Both the position numbers and the translations under genes were made by a program. The notes under the pieces were generated by a model. That model saw only the letters and a list, made by a program, of their open reading frames with translations. It made no database searches and was not told the origin of the DNA. A stretch of DNA of 64,000 bases, taken from positions 73,722 to 137,721 of the forward strand of contig JAWKRB010000024.1 of assembly GCA_041389885.1 (NCBI GenBank). Direction: 5' to 3'. Below, piece by piece: positions 54,063 to 61,269 of this stretch (within the stretch, counting starts at the first letter, position 1; each line of letters opens with the position of its first letter). The DNA comes from JAWKRB01 sp041389885. GTDB taxonomy: Bacteria > Myxococcota_A > Polyangia > Polyangiales > Ga0077539.

Positions 54063-55369
54063 TCCGCGCGCTGTTGATGCTGGGCTCGGTGCTCGCGCTC
54101 ATGGCCGCGGGGCGCTCGTTCGCGCCCGTCGACGCCCACGCCTCCCCCGGCGCGGGGACGGTGCTGGGCTTCGGCTTTCTCGTGCTCGCCGCGCTGCAGG
54201 CCGGGAGCGTCTTCGCCGCGCTGCGCCTCCCCCGGCTCACCGGCTACCTGCTCTGCGGCGTGCTCACGGGGCCCGACGCGCTCGGGCTCCTCACCCGCGC
54301 GATGGTGGGCGACCTGCGGCTGGTGAACGGCGTCGCCGTGAGCCTCATCGCCCTCACCGCGGGCGGCGAGCTCGACCTGCGCGCCCTGCGCCCGCGCCTG
54401 CGGAGCGTGGTGGTCACGTCGCTGCTCGCGCTGATCTCGGCGATCGTCGCCATCACCCTCACGTCGATCCTCTTCTCGTCGCGGCTGCCCTTCATGGTCG
54501 GGCTCAGCGGCGCGCAGCAGTGGAGCGTCGCGCTCACCCTGGGCGTGCTCCTCGCGTCGCTCTCGCCCGCGGTGACCATCGCGATCTTCTCCGAGACCGG
54601 CTCCGACGGGCCCGTGAGCGAGACCTCGCTGGGCGTGGTGGTCCTCGCCGACATCTTGATCATCGTGGCCTTCACGGCGGTGCACGCCCTCGACGCGAGC
54701 GTGTTTCACCTCCACGGCGGCGGCGAGCTCTCGCCCCTCCTGAAGCTCAGCATCGAGATCGGCGGCAGCGCCGTGGTGGGCGCCCTGGTCGCCCTCGCGA
54801 TCCTCGCGTGGCACCGCATCGTGCGGGAGCACCTGTCGCTGTTCATCCTCGCCGTGTGCATCATCGCCACCGAGGTGGGCTCGCGGCTGCACCTCGACGC
54901 GCTGCTGGTGTGCCTCGTCGCGGGGCTGCTCCTGCAGAACGTGCTGGGGCTCCGCGGCGAGGTGCTCGCGAAGGTGCTCGCCCCCGCGGGGCTGCCCATC
55001 TACGCCGTGTTCTTCGCCCTCGCCGGGGCCAACCTGCAGCTGGCCGAGCTCGCGGTGCTCTGGCCCCTCGCGCTGCTCTTCTCCGTGGTCCGCGCCGGGG
55101 CCCTCCTCGGCAGCGCCCGCGCCGGCGCGAAGCTCACCGGCGCGGGGGAGATGGTCGAGCGGTGGATGCCCCTCGCGCTCATCCCCCAGGCCGGCGTGAG
55201 CGTGGGGCTCGCGGAGCTGCTCGGCAGGCACTTTCCAGACTGGGGCGCGGGCACGCGGGCGCTGGTGCTCTCGGTGATGACCGTGAACGTCGTCGTCGGC
55301 CCGCTGCTGCTCCGGTACGGCCTCGCGCGGGCCGGCGAGACCGGCCGCAAGGCCGCCGAAGAGCACTGA
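54059..55369 (+). CDS. Cation/proton antiporter (CPA2, Kef-type)
   Basis: The 436-residue membrane protein overlaps the previous antiporter by four bases. Its spans include GTVLGFGFLVLAALQAGSVF, RLPRLTGYLLCGVLTGPDAL (typical second-helix GY-x-x-G-x-x-x-G-P motif), VAVSLIALTAGGELDLRALR, GVLLASLSPAVTIAIFSETG (ion site region), SLGVVVLADILIIVAF and LIPQAGVSVGLAELLGRHFP. These are clear CPA2 features. The two adjacent, coupled antiporters may form a heteromeric complex. The cation (Na+ or K+) cannot be told. No TrkA-N (RCK) domain follows, so it is the short form. Confidence 0.85.
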   Translation: MIRALLMLGSVLALMAAGRSFAPVDAHASPGAGTVLGFGFLVLAALQAGSVFAALRLPRLTGYLLCGVLTGPDALGLLTRAMVGDLRLVNGVAVSLIALTAGGELDLRALRPRLRSVVVTSLLALISAIVAITLTSILFSSRLPFMVGLSGAQQWSVALTLGVLLASLSPAVTIAIFSETGSDGPVSETSLGVVVLADILIIVAFTAVHALDASVFHLHGGGELSPLLKLSIEIGGSAVVGALVALAILAWHRIVREHLSLFILAVCIIATEVGSRLHLDALLVCLVAGLLLQNVLGLRGEVLAKVLAPAGLPIYAVFFALAGANLQLAELAVLWPLALLFSVVRAGALLGSARAGAKLTGAGEMVERWMPLALIPQAGVSVGLAELLGRHFPDWGAGTRALVLSVMTVNVVVGPLLLRYGLARAGETGRKAAEEH

Positions 55370-55505
55370 TCCCCGCGCGCGGTCACGCCCTAAACGCGTG
55401 ACAGAATATGTCACTGGATCAGGTGCGTCGTGGCGTGGCTGCGCTAGGGTCGCTGCTCCCCGCGGCGCGTGGGTTCGCGTCGGAGACACACAGGAGCAGA
55501 AGTTC

Positions 55506-55988
55506 ATGAACAGCCTCGAAGATCGCCTCGAACGGATCGAGAAGAAGCTCGACGCGCTGCTCGCCCGGCAGCAGGGCGCGCAGGGCGTGGGCGCGACGGC
55601 GGAGATCGACGTCGACATCGACGGGCCGCGCGGCGACCCCGAGGTGCGCTTCATGCCGAAGCGCTGGACGGGTCCTGACCACAAGGGCCAGACGTTCTCG
55701 AGCTGCGAGCCGGAGTTCCTCGACCTGCTCGCCGAGGCCTACGAGTGGTTCGCGCAGCGCGACGACGAGACCGGCGCCCTGGACAAGAACGGCTCGCCCA
55801 AGAGCCGCTGGAGCCGCCTCGACGCCGCCCGCGCCCGCGCCTGGGCCGCGCGCCTCCGGGGGCGCGACGGGGAGACCGCGTCGCCCCGCCGCCCCCGCGC
55901 CGCGCCCGCCGACCGCCCGCGTCGCCCCGCCCCGTCGAGGTCCGTCGACTCGTTCGACGGCGGCGACGACAGCGAGATCCCGTTCTGA
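55506..55988 (+). CDS. Unknown protein with coiled coil and SSB-like C-terminal tip
   Basis: The N-terminus MNSLEDRLERIEKKLDALLA is a short coiled coil. A small domain follows (RFMPKRWTGPDHKGQTFSSC, FLDLLAEAYEWFAQRD), then a Pro/Arg/Ala-rich disordered stretch. The protein ends SVDSFDGGDDSEIPF. The last residues DDSEIPF closely match the acidic D-D-x-I-P-F tip that SSB uses to recruit repair proteins, although no OB fold is present. It may therefore bind SSB partners or imitate SSB. The ATG has an upstream AGGAG-like site (CACAGGAGCAG). Function unknown. Confidence 0.65.
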   Translation: MNSLEDRLERIEKKLDALLARQQGAQGVGATAEIDVDIDGPRGDPEVRFMPKRWTGPDHKGQTFSSCEPEFLDLLAEAYEWFAQRDDETGALDKNGSPKSRWSRLDAARARAWAARLRGRDGETASPRRPRAAPADRPRRPAPSRSVDSFDGGDDSEIPF

Positions 55989-56052
55989 TCCCCCTCGCGC
56001 GGCGCAACGATGTCGCCCGTCGGGGGGATCCCGACGTACCCTCTCCGCCGCG

Positions 56053-56649
56053 ATGCCCTCCATGACCCAACGCCTCTTCGTCGTCGCGGCGCTCCTCGCG
56101 GCGTGCCGCAGCGAGACCCGCGCGCCCGCCGCCCGCCGCGCGGCGACGTCCCCCGCGGCGGCGCCCGCGACGGCGCCCGCGACCACGGCGACGCCTGCCC
56201 CGGCCCCAGGGCCTCCGCCGGCGCCGCCGCACATCACCCTCGCCAGCTCGATCCCCGTGGTCGAAGAGCTCCCGCAGGGTCGCTGGCGCGTCACGGTGGA
56301 CCTCACGCTCCAGAACTCCACCCCTGCGCCGCTGAGCTTCTCGCTCTCCGAGCTCCGGGCCGCCCTCTCTCTGGGCGACGCGGGCTCCAGCCCCGCGCTC
56401 ACCCCGACGCTCGACAGCACCCTCCGCGCGGCGCCCATGGCCCCCCAGACGGCGCTCGAGGGGCGCCTGGTGTTCGAGTGCGCCGCGCAGGCCGGCCCGA
56501 GCGAGCTCACCCTGCGCTGGGCGCCCGCGGGGCACGAGCCCTCCGAGGCGCGGCACCCGCTCATGGTGACGCCGGGGATCCATCCCATCCCGCTCCCCGC
56601 GCCGAGCGAAGCCGCGGCCCCTGCGCCCGACGCGGCCGCGTCGCCGTAG
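56053..56649 (+). CDS. Lipoprotein of unknown function
   Basis: MPSMTQRLFVVAALLAACRS is a signal peptide with lipobox LLAAC. An Ala/Pro/Thr-rich linker runs to about residue 60. A beta-rich domain follows (GRWRVTVDLTLQNSTPAPLS, SLSELRAALSL). Length 198 residues, ending in another Ala/Pro-rich tail. The domain resembles Ig-like accessory folds but has no named family. The gene lies just before a MITE. Confidence 0.65.
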   Translation: MPSMTQRLFVVAALLAACRSETRAPAARRAATSPAAAPATAPATTATPAPAPGPPPAPPHITLASSIPVVEELPQGRWRVTVDLTLQNSTPAPLSFSLSELRAALSLGDAGSSPALTPTLDSTLRAAPMAPQTALEGRLVFECAAQAGPSELTLRWAPAGHEPSEARHPLMVTPGIHPIPLPAPSEAAAPAPDAAASP

Positions 56650-56664
56650 CGCCTGAGCCCGCTT

Positions 56665-56747
56665 GGGATCGTTCGGCGAGTGCCCTCTTGGAGCCCCGAG
56701 ATCCGTGGAGCGAAGCGCCGCTCGGCGGGCGCATGGCGAACGATCCC
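56665..56747. mobile_element. 83-bp MITE, GGGATCGTT family, 8-bp target duplication
   Basis: The element starts GGGATCGTTCGGCGAG and ends GCATGGCGAACGATCCC. GCCCGCTT lies directly on both sides (56657-56664 and 56748-56755). The first 50 and last 25 bases match the ends of the 47.7-kb copy, so this is an internally deleted form. Confidence 0.85.
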
Positions 56748-56767
56748 GCCCGCTTCGACTCGCTCCC

Positions 56768-57334
56768 TCAGCCCTGCGGGGAGGGCACCCTCGCGTCGAT
56801 CGCCTGCTCGACCCGCGCGCGCAGCGCCTCGAGCGACGGGCGCCGCAGGATCATCAACGCGACGCTCACGGCGATGAATCCGAAGGCGACGCGCATCGAG
56901 AAGCCCAACATCGCGAGCACGAGCCCGTGGATCGCGATGGACTCGCGGAGCGCGAGGGTGATGATCAAGGGGCTCATGTCGAGCTGCGCCGCGAGGGTGA
57001 GCGCGGCGACGGGGTCTTCGACCGCGTTCACGCTGGGCGAGGCGTCGCGAAAGCCCCCCTCGGCGAGCACGGGGGCGGACGACGCGACCTGGGTGATTCG
57101 GAGGTCGTGACCGACGCGACGGTGGAGGGCGCTGGCGAAGAGCTTCTCGGGCAGGATGAAGCTCAGCGCCGCCGTCATCGCGGCGACCGCCCCGAGGACC
57201 GGGAGGATCAGCGGAGGCGCCGCCGCGTCGGTCTGCGGCGCCGAGAGGGCCACGCCGAGGTACGCGAGGGGAGCGAGGGTCAGCGCGCTCCAGAGGATCT
57301 TCTGCGTGCGAAGCGTCGCGTTGAGGGCGTTCAC
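56768..57334 (-). CDS. Integral membrane protein, unknown
   Basis: The 188-residue protein has a GTG start (MNALNATLRTQKILWSALTL). Four hydrophobic segments are visible: ILWSALTLAPLAYLGVALS, LILPVLGAVAAMTAALSFIL, MSPLIITLALRESIAIHGLV (partly polar) and LAMLGFSMRVAFGFIAVSVA. The 3' end lies just 20 bases from the MITE. No family recognised. Confidence 0.65.
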   Translation of the reverse strand: MNALNATLRTQKILWSALTLAPLAYLGVALSAPQTDAAAPPLILPVLGAVAAMTAALSFILPEKLFASALHRRVGHDLRITQVASSAPVLAEGGFRDASPSVNAVEDPVAALTLAAQLDMSPLIITLALRESIAIHGLVLAMLGFSMRVAFGFIAVSVALMILRRPSLEALRARVEQAIDARVPSPQG

Positions 57335-57385
57335 CGCCGCACGGTCGCGCCCGCGCGGCGTCGCGTCAACCGCTCGCGCGCGTGA

Positions 57386-58639
57386 TCACGACGGGCGTCG
57401 ACCGTCTCGACGCGAGAGGTCGATCTGCACAGGCGGATAGTCCGGCGAGTTCTTGCGACGCGGCGCTTCGTTGCGATGGCCTTGCGGCGGCGGAGGGCCA
57501 TCGCGACGCGGCGGCGGAGGGCCATCGCGACGCGGCGGCGGAGGGCCATCGCGACGCGGCGGCGGAGGTCCGGCACGACGCGGCGGCGGAGGTCCGTCAC
57601 GACGCGACTGCGGCGGAGGGCCATCGCGACGCGACTGCGGCGGAGGGCCGTCGCGACGTTGTTGCGGCGGCGGCCCGTCACGACGCGACTGCGGCGGCGG
57701 CGGCCCCTCACGACGCGGCGGATTGTGGCCCTGACGCACCGCCACCCCCTCTCGTCGCGGCTCGTGGTGCGACGGCGAGTGGCTCCCCGGGGGCCGCTGG
57801 TTCTGTCGAAACTCGCTGTCGGCGCGGCCCATGCGACCGCGCTCCGCGAGCTGCTCCCGGCGACCGCCCGCGTGGCGCTCTCCGCGCACGGAGCCCTCCT
57901 GCGGCTGCGTCGCGTCGTCGAGGGATCCCATCTGGTAGTGCCGCCAGAGGGCCTCGCCGCAGTGCCTGAAGCGCAGCAGCCGCGCGTCGAAGCGGGCGAG
58001 GTGGCCGACGACGTTCTGCAGGTCGCGGGTGAGAATGTCCCGCGCGAGGTTGTTCCCCGGCGCGTCGACCACCTGGGGCATGTCGATGATCGTGGGCCCG
58101 GCCTTCGTCAGCAGGATGTTGAAGGCCGAGAGGTCTCCGTGGACCTTGCCCGTGCCCAGGAGCAGCCGCACCTGGCGGAACACCTCGCGAAACATCGGCT
58201 CCGCGTCGTGCGGGTCGAGCTCGGTGTCGGCAAGGCGGGGCGCGGGCTCGCCGTGCTCGTCGACCAGCAGCTCCATCAGCAGCACGTCGCCGTAGAGCAA
58301 GATCGGCTTCGGCACCCGCACGCCCGCCGCGTCGGCGTTGTAGAGCGCGCGAAACTCCATGTCGCGCCAGCTCTCCTCGGCGAGCTCTCGGCCGTAGTTC
58401 GAGCGCTTGCTCATCGCCCGCTGGTCCCGAGAGTTGCGCGTCTGGTTGCGCCCCTCGGTGTAGCTCGCGGTGGCCTTGAAGGTCCTGCGCTCGACGGCCT
58501 TGTAGACCTTCGCCGCGAGGAGCTCCCCCCGGCGGCTGACGACGTACACCGACGCCTCCTTGCCGCTGAGGAGCCTGCGCTCGACGGTGTCGATCACCCC
58601 GTCTTCGAGCAGCGAGACGAGGCTGTCAGGGAGCGCCAC
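57386..58639 (-). CDS. RIO-type atypical kinase with RRDGPPPP-repeat tail
   Basis: The GTG start gives 417 residues. Residues 1-245 are a RIO1-like kinase: LLSGKEASVYVV (flexible loop), LLAAKVYK (ATP lysine), GKVHGDLSAFNILL (catalytic HGDLSxxN) and PTIIDMPQVVD (metal-binding IIDxPQ). The rest is a low-complexity tail of Arg, Asp, Gly, Pro with about ten copies of RRDGPPPP or RRDGPPPQ, likely to bind RNA or be disordered. RIO1 kinases act in small-subunit ribosome maturation in archaea and eukaryotes; bacterial roles are unclear. The kinase core looks intact. Confidence 0.85.
   Translation of the reverse strand: MALPDSLVSLLEDGVIDTVERRLLSGKEASVYVVSRRGELLAAKVYKAVERRTFKATASYTEGRNQTRNSRDQRAMSKRSNYGRELAEESWRDMEFRALYNADAAGVRVPKPILLYGDVLLMELLVDEHGEPAPRLADTELDPHDAEPMFREVFRQVRLLLGTGKVHGDLSAFNILLTKAGPTIIDMPQVVDAPGNNLARDILTRDLQNVVGHLARFDARLLRFRHCGEALWRHYQMGSLDDATQPQEGSVRGERHAGGRREQLAERGRMGRADSEFRQNQRPPGSHSPSHHEPRREGVAVRQGHNPPRREGPPPPQSRRDGPPPQQRRDGPPPQSRRDGPPPQSRRDGPPPPRRAGPPPPRRDGPPPPRRDGPPPPRRDGPPPPQGHRNEAPRRKNSPDYPPVQIDLSRRDGRRPS
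57453..57720 (-). repeat. ~24-bp tandem repeats coding RRDGPPPP
   Basis: About ten imperfect 24-bp units in the 3' part of the RIO kinase gene encode RRDGPPPP, RRDGPPPQ or RRAGPPPP. They are purely in frame. Confidence 0.9.
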
Positions 58640-58816
58640 GGGACCTCAGCTCGCGCAGGTGCGTCGCCGCCGAGGGTGATCCCTCCGTCGCCGCGGCGCC
58701 GGGGGTCTGGAATTCATCGAGAGTCATGTGGTCTTGCGGCACTGCGCTGCCCCTCTGTCGTGGGGCGGAGGGTAAGTCCGCGCGGGCCCGAGCGCCAGAA
58801 CCCATCGCGCGGCCGG

Positions 58817-59440
58817 TCAGCGCCGGGTGCGGCAGCAGTCGGGGATCTCCGCGCGCAGCGCGTCGAGGGTGCGATCGAGCTTCTCTCGAAAGTCCGAGGT
58901 CGAGTCGATCACCACGCGCCGGGGGTGCTCGCGCCACACCTCGAGCAGGCGCTCGTCGAGGCGCAGGGCCTCCGACGCGCTCTCGATGCGCAAGGGGTTG
59001 CGGCGGTTGTACCCGCCCGCGTCGCTCGGCGTGCGCAGGTGGATCACCGCGTCGTAGCGCGCGAGGGCCGCCTCGCGGGTGGTCCCGGCTTCGCGAAAGA
59101 ACTCGTCGGGCTCCCCCGGCCAGTACGCGAGCCCGTCGAGCACGCCGCGGTCGCAGAGCACCAGCGCGGGGTCGCCCTCGCTGAGCCCGAAGCGCTCGAG
59201 CTGCACCTGCACGTGGTAGATCGCGAGCTGCGCCGCGCGCCGCGCCCCCAGGGCGTCGCGGCGGGGAAAGCCCCCGCCGTAGAGAATCCCCGCCGACTCA
59301 GGGAGCACCACCACGTGCTCGCACAAGAAGCGCTGCACGAACTCCAGCACGGCGGTCTTGCCCGCGCCGGGCCCCCCCGTGATGGCCACCCGTCGGGCGC
59401 TGTGGGGCGCGCCGCCGCACTCGCACGCGGGGTGCCTCAA
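58817..59440 (-). CDS. P-loop NTPase/kinase (AAA_28-like)
   Basis: The 207-residue protein has P-loop RVAITGGPGAGKTAVLEFV, then VLPESAGILYGGGFPRR, DPALVLCDRGVLDGLAYW (Walker B/DRG) and IHLRTPSDAGGYNRRNP, typical of small nucleoside-kinase-like P-loop proteins of the AAA_28 group. The TTG start overlaps the stop of the upstream gene by four bases (TTGA), so the two are coupled. The substrate is unknown. The 177-bp gap to the RIO kinase shows no gene. Confidence 0.75.
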   Translation of the reverse strand: MRHPACECGGAPHSARRVAITGGPGAGKTAVLEFVQRFLCEHVVVLPESAGILYGGGFPRRDALGARRAAQLAIYHVQVQLERFGLSEGDPALVLCDRGVLDGLAYWPGEPDEFFREAGTTREAALARYDAVIHLRTPSDAGGYNRRNPLRIESASEALRLDERLLEVWREHPRRVVIDSTSDFREKLDRTLDALRAEIPDCCRTRR

Positions 59441-59814
59441 CGCAGGGCGTCGACCCTGCGAAAGTAGCCCCGCGCGAAGGCGAGGAGCTGGTTGTCGGTG
59501 GGGTGGTCCACGGTCTCGACGCCGACCAGCCGCGCGTCCATCTCCTTGTGCTGCTTGTGAATCGCGCGCACGAGCTCGAGCTTCGCCTTGCCCGGACCCA
59601 CCACCAGGAACTCCTCGGCGTCCTTCACGGCGTCGATCACCTCGTGGTGAAAGGGGTGGTCCTCGCTGCGGTGGGCCGTGCTCGCGTGCTTGTTGCGAAA
59701 GTGCCCGTGGAGGCTGCTGTGCACGTCGAGCTTCTCGATGGTGTCCTCGCCGACGAAGCGAAAGATGCGGGCCTCGGTGTGATCAATCCAGACGACAGCG
59801 TGATGCGCGTTCAT
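59437..59814 (-). CDS. Release-factor-related (eRF1/Pelota-like) small protein
   Basis: From ATG at 59814 the 125-residue protein reads MNAHHAVVWIDHTEARIFRF, with a His-rich middle (RNKHASTAHRSEDHPFHHEV) and AEEFLVVGPGKAKLELVRAI. This matches small bacterial proteins often annotated as translational machinery proteins, with similarity to domain 3 of archaeo-eukaryotic release factors. A longer in-frame start adds about 21 residues with no support. Coupled to the downstream P-loop NTPase. Role unproven. Confidence 0.6.
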   Translation of the reverse strand: MNAHHAVVWIDHTEARIFRFVGEDTIEKLDVHSSLHGHFRNKHASTAHRSEDHPFHHEVIDAVKDAEEFLVVGPGKAKLELVRAIHKQHKEMDARLVGVETVDHPTDNQLLAFARGYFRRVDALR

Positions 59815-59937
59815 ACCCGCCGCCCTACGCACGACCCGTTCCAGCCCGCGTACTGCGATGAAACGCGGCGCGCACACGACAAGGCCCGCGCACCCGGTTC
59901 GTGCCGTGCACCGCGTGCGTGAACCGGGTCGCGGGGA

Positions 59938-61269
59938 TCAGGCCACGCGCACCCGCGCGGCGATCCAGGGGAGGGTTGCGGTGCCCGTGTCCATGCGCTC
60001 TCGGGAGAGGCGCTCGGCGCCCTTGAGGATCTCGTAGAAGCTCCCCGTGGCCGACCACGCGCCGGCCTTGAGCCGCGCGACGGGGACGCCGTCTTCGAGG
60101 GCGAGGCCGCCCACGATGGGGTTGTTGAAGGCCCCGGTGGACTTGTTCGCCGAGTGCACCCCGAGCAGGTCGGGGATGAGCAGCGCGCGGCCCTTCGTGA
60201 GCGCCTCGCGGGGGATGTCTCCCGCGGCGACCTCGAGGTGGCCCATGCCCACGCGCACCGGCGCCTCGGCGCGGTCCTCCGCGAGGATCGGGATGCGAAA
60301 GCCGTTGCCCGTAGGCGCCGTCCCCGCGCGCAGGGCCGAGCGCTGGTCGGCGAGGAGCGTGGTGAGCACCCCCGCGCGGAGGATGACCTTGCGCGCGCCC
60401 TCCATCCCCTCGTCGTCGCTCGCGTGGCCCGCGAGGGCGAGGGACGCGGTGTCGTCCCAGAGCTCGAAGCGCGGGTGCGCGAGGGCGTCGCCGAGCTTCG
60501 CGGGGGAGATCCCCGCGAGCACCCGGTCGAGCCCCACGCGCTCCAGCAGCAGCGCGCGCAGCAGCCCCTCGAGCATCCTCGGGTGCAGCACCGCGTCGAC
60601 CTCGCGCGGACCTCCCAGAAACTCCGCCACGGTGACCTCGCGCGCGGGGAGCGACGCCGCGAGGGCGCTCCCGAGCGTGGGCACCGCCTCGCTCCGCGGC
60701 GCGCGCGAAGACGTTGCGTCCCAGTCGTTTCCGTCGAGCATCACGAAGGCGCCGTGGTAGGTCTCGGCGCTCGTGAGGGGGCCTCCGCGGCCGGTGACCA
60801 GCGCGCGGCGCGAGCGGCTCGCCGACACCTCCCCCTCGACCACCACGCCCTTGCGCTGCGCCCACGCGCCGTCGCGCATCGCCACGGCCATCGACCGCAG
60901 CGCCGCGGGGTCATCGACCAGCGCCCAGGTCGCCGCGTCGGCGCGGCGCAGGTCGGTGCCCTCGCGGGGCGAGAGAAAGCCCGCGAGCTCCTGCGCCTGC
61001 GCGGCGCCCAGCGCGCGGAGCAGGGCGTCGGCCGACTCGCCGGGGTCGCGCGAGGTGGTGGCCGCCGTGGCGACGCGCCCGCCCTTCATCGCCCGCATCG
61101 CGACGCTCCAGCTCCCGCAGGTCAGCGACGCGATCACCTGGTCGTTCTCGACGCTGTACCCCGTGCTGTCGGCGCACGAGGCGATCACCTCGACGTCGTC
61201 GACCGAGGGGAGCACGCGGTCTCGAATCGCGCAGGCCACGTCGGTGACCGTCTTGAGCAGCGCGTCCAT
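59938..61269 (-). CDS. pmbA: PmbA/TldE-family metalloprotease subunit
   Basis: The 443-residue protein follows TldD, with its ATG overlapping the TldD stop by one base. The TldE/PmbA pattern is visible: SVENDQVIASLTCGSWSVAM, GRVATAATTSRDPGESADAL, a central region without the HExxxH motif, and C-terminal GLLRALLLERVGLDR, then NNPIVGGLALEDG. TldE is the non-catalytic partner of TldD in a protease that trims small peptides, including modified peptides and CcdA. Length typical for TldE. Confidence 0.88.
   Translation of the reverse strand: MDALLKTVTDVACAIRDRVLPSVDDVEVIASCADSTGYSVENDQVIASLTCGSWSVAMRAMKGGRVATAATTSRDPGESADALLRALGAAQAQELAGFLSPREGTDLRRADAATWALVDDPAALRSMAVAMRDGAWAQRKGVVVEGEVSASRSRRALVTGRGGPLTSAETYHGAFVMLDGNDWDATSSRAPRSEAVPTLGSALAASLPAREVTVAEFLGGPREVDAVLHPRMLEGLLRALLLERVGLDRVLAGISPAKLGDALAHPRFELWDDTASLALAGHASDDEGMEGARKVILRAGVLTTLLADQRSALRAGTAPTGNGFRIPILAEDRAEAPVRVGMGHLEVAAGDIPREALTKGRALLIPDLLGVHSANKSTGAFNNPIVGGLALEDGVPVARLKAGAWSATGSFYEILKGAERLSRERMDTGTATLPWIAARVRVA

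Noticed and set aside
57453..57720. Tandem repeats as a possible CRISPR or MITE
   Set aside because: They are in-frame 24-bp units coding a protein tail; no spacers.
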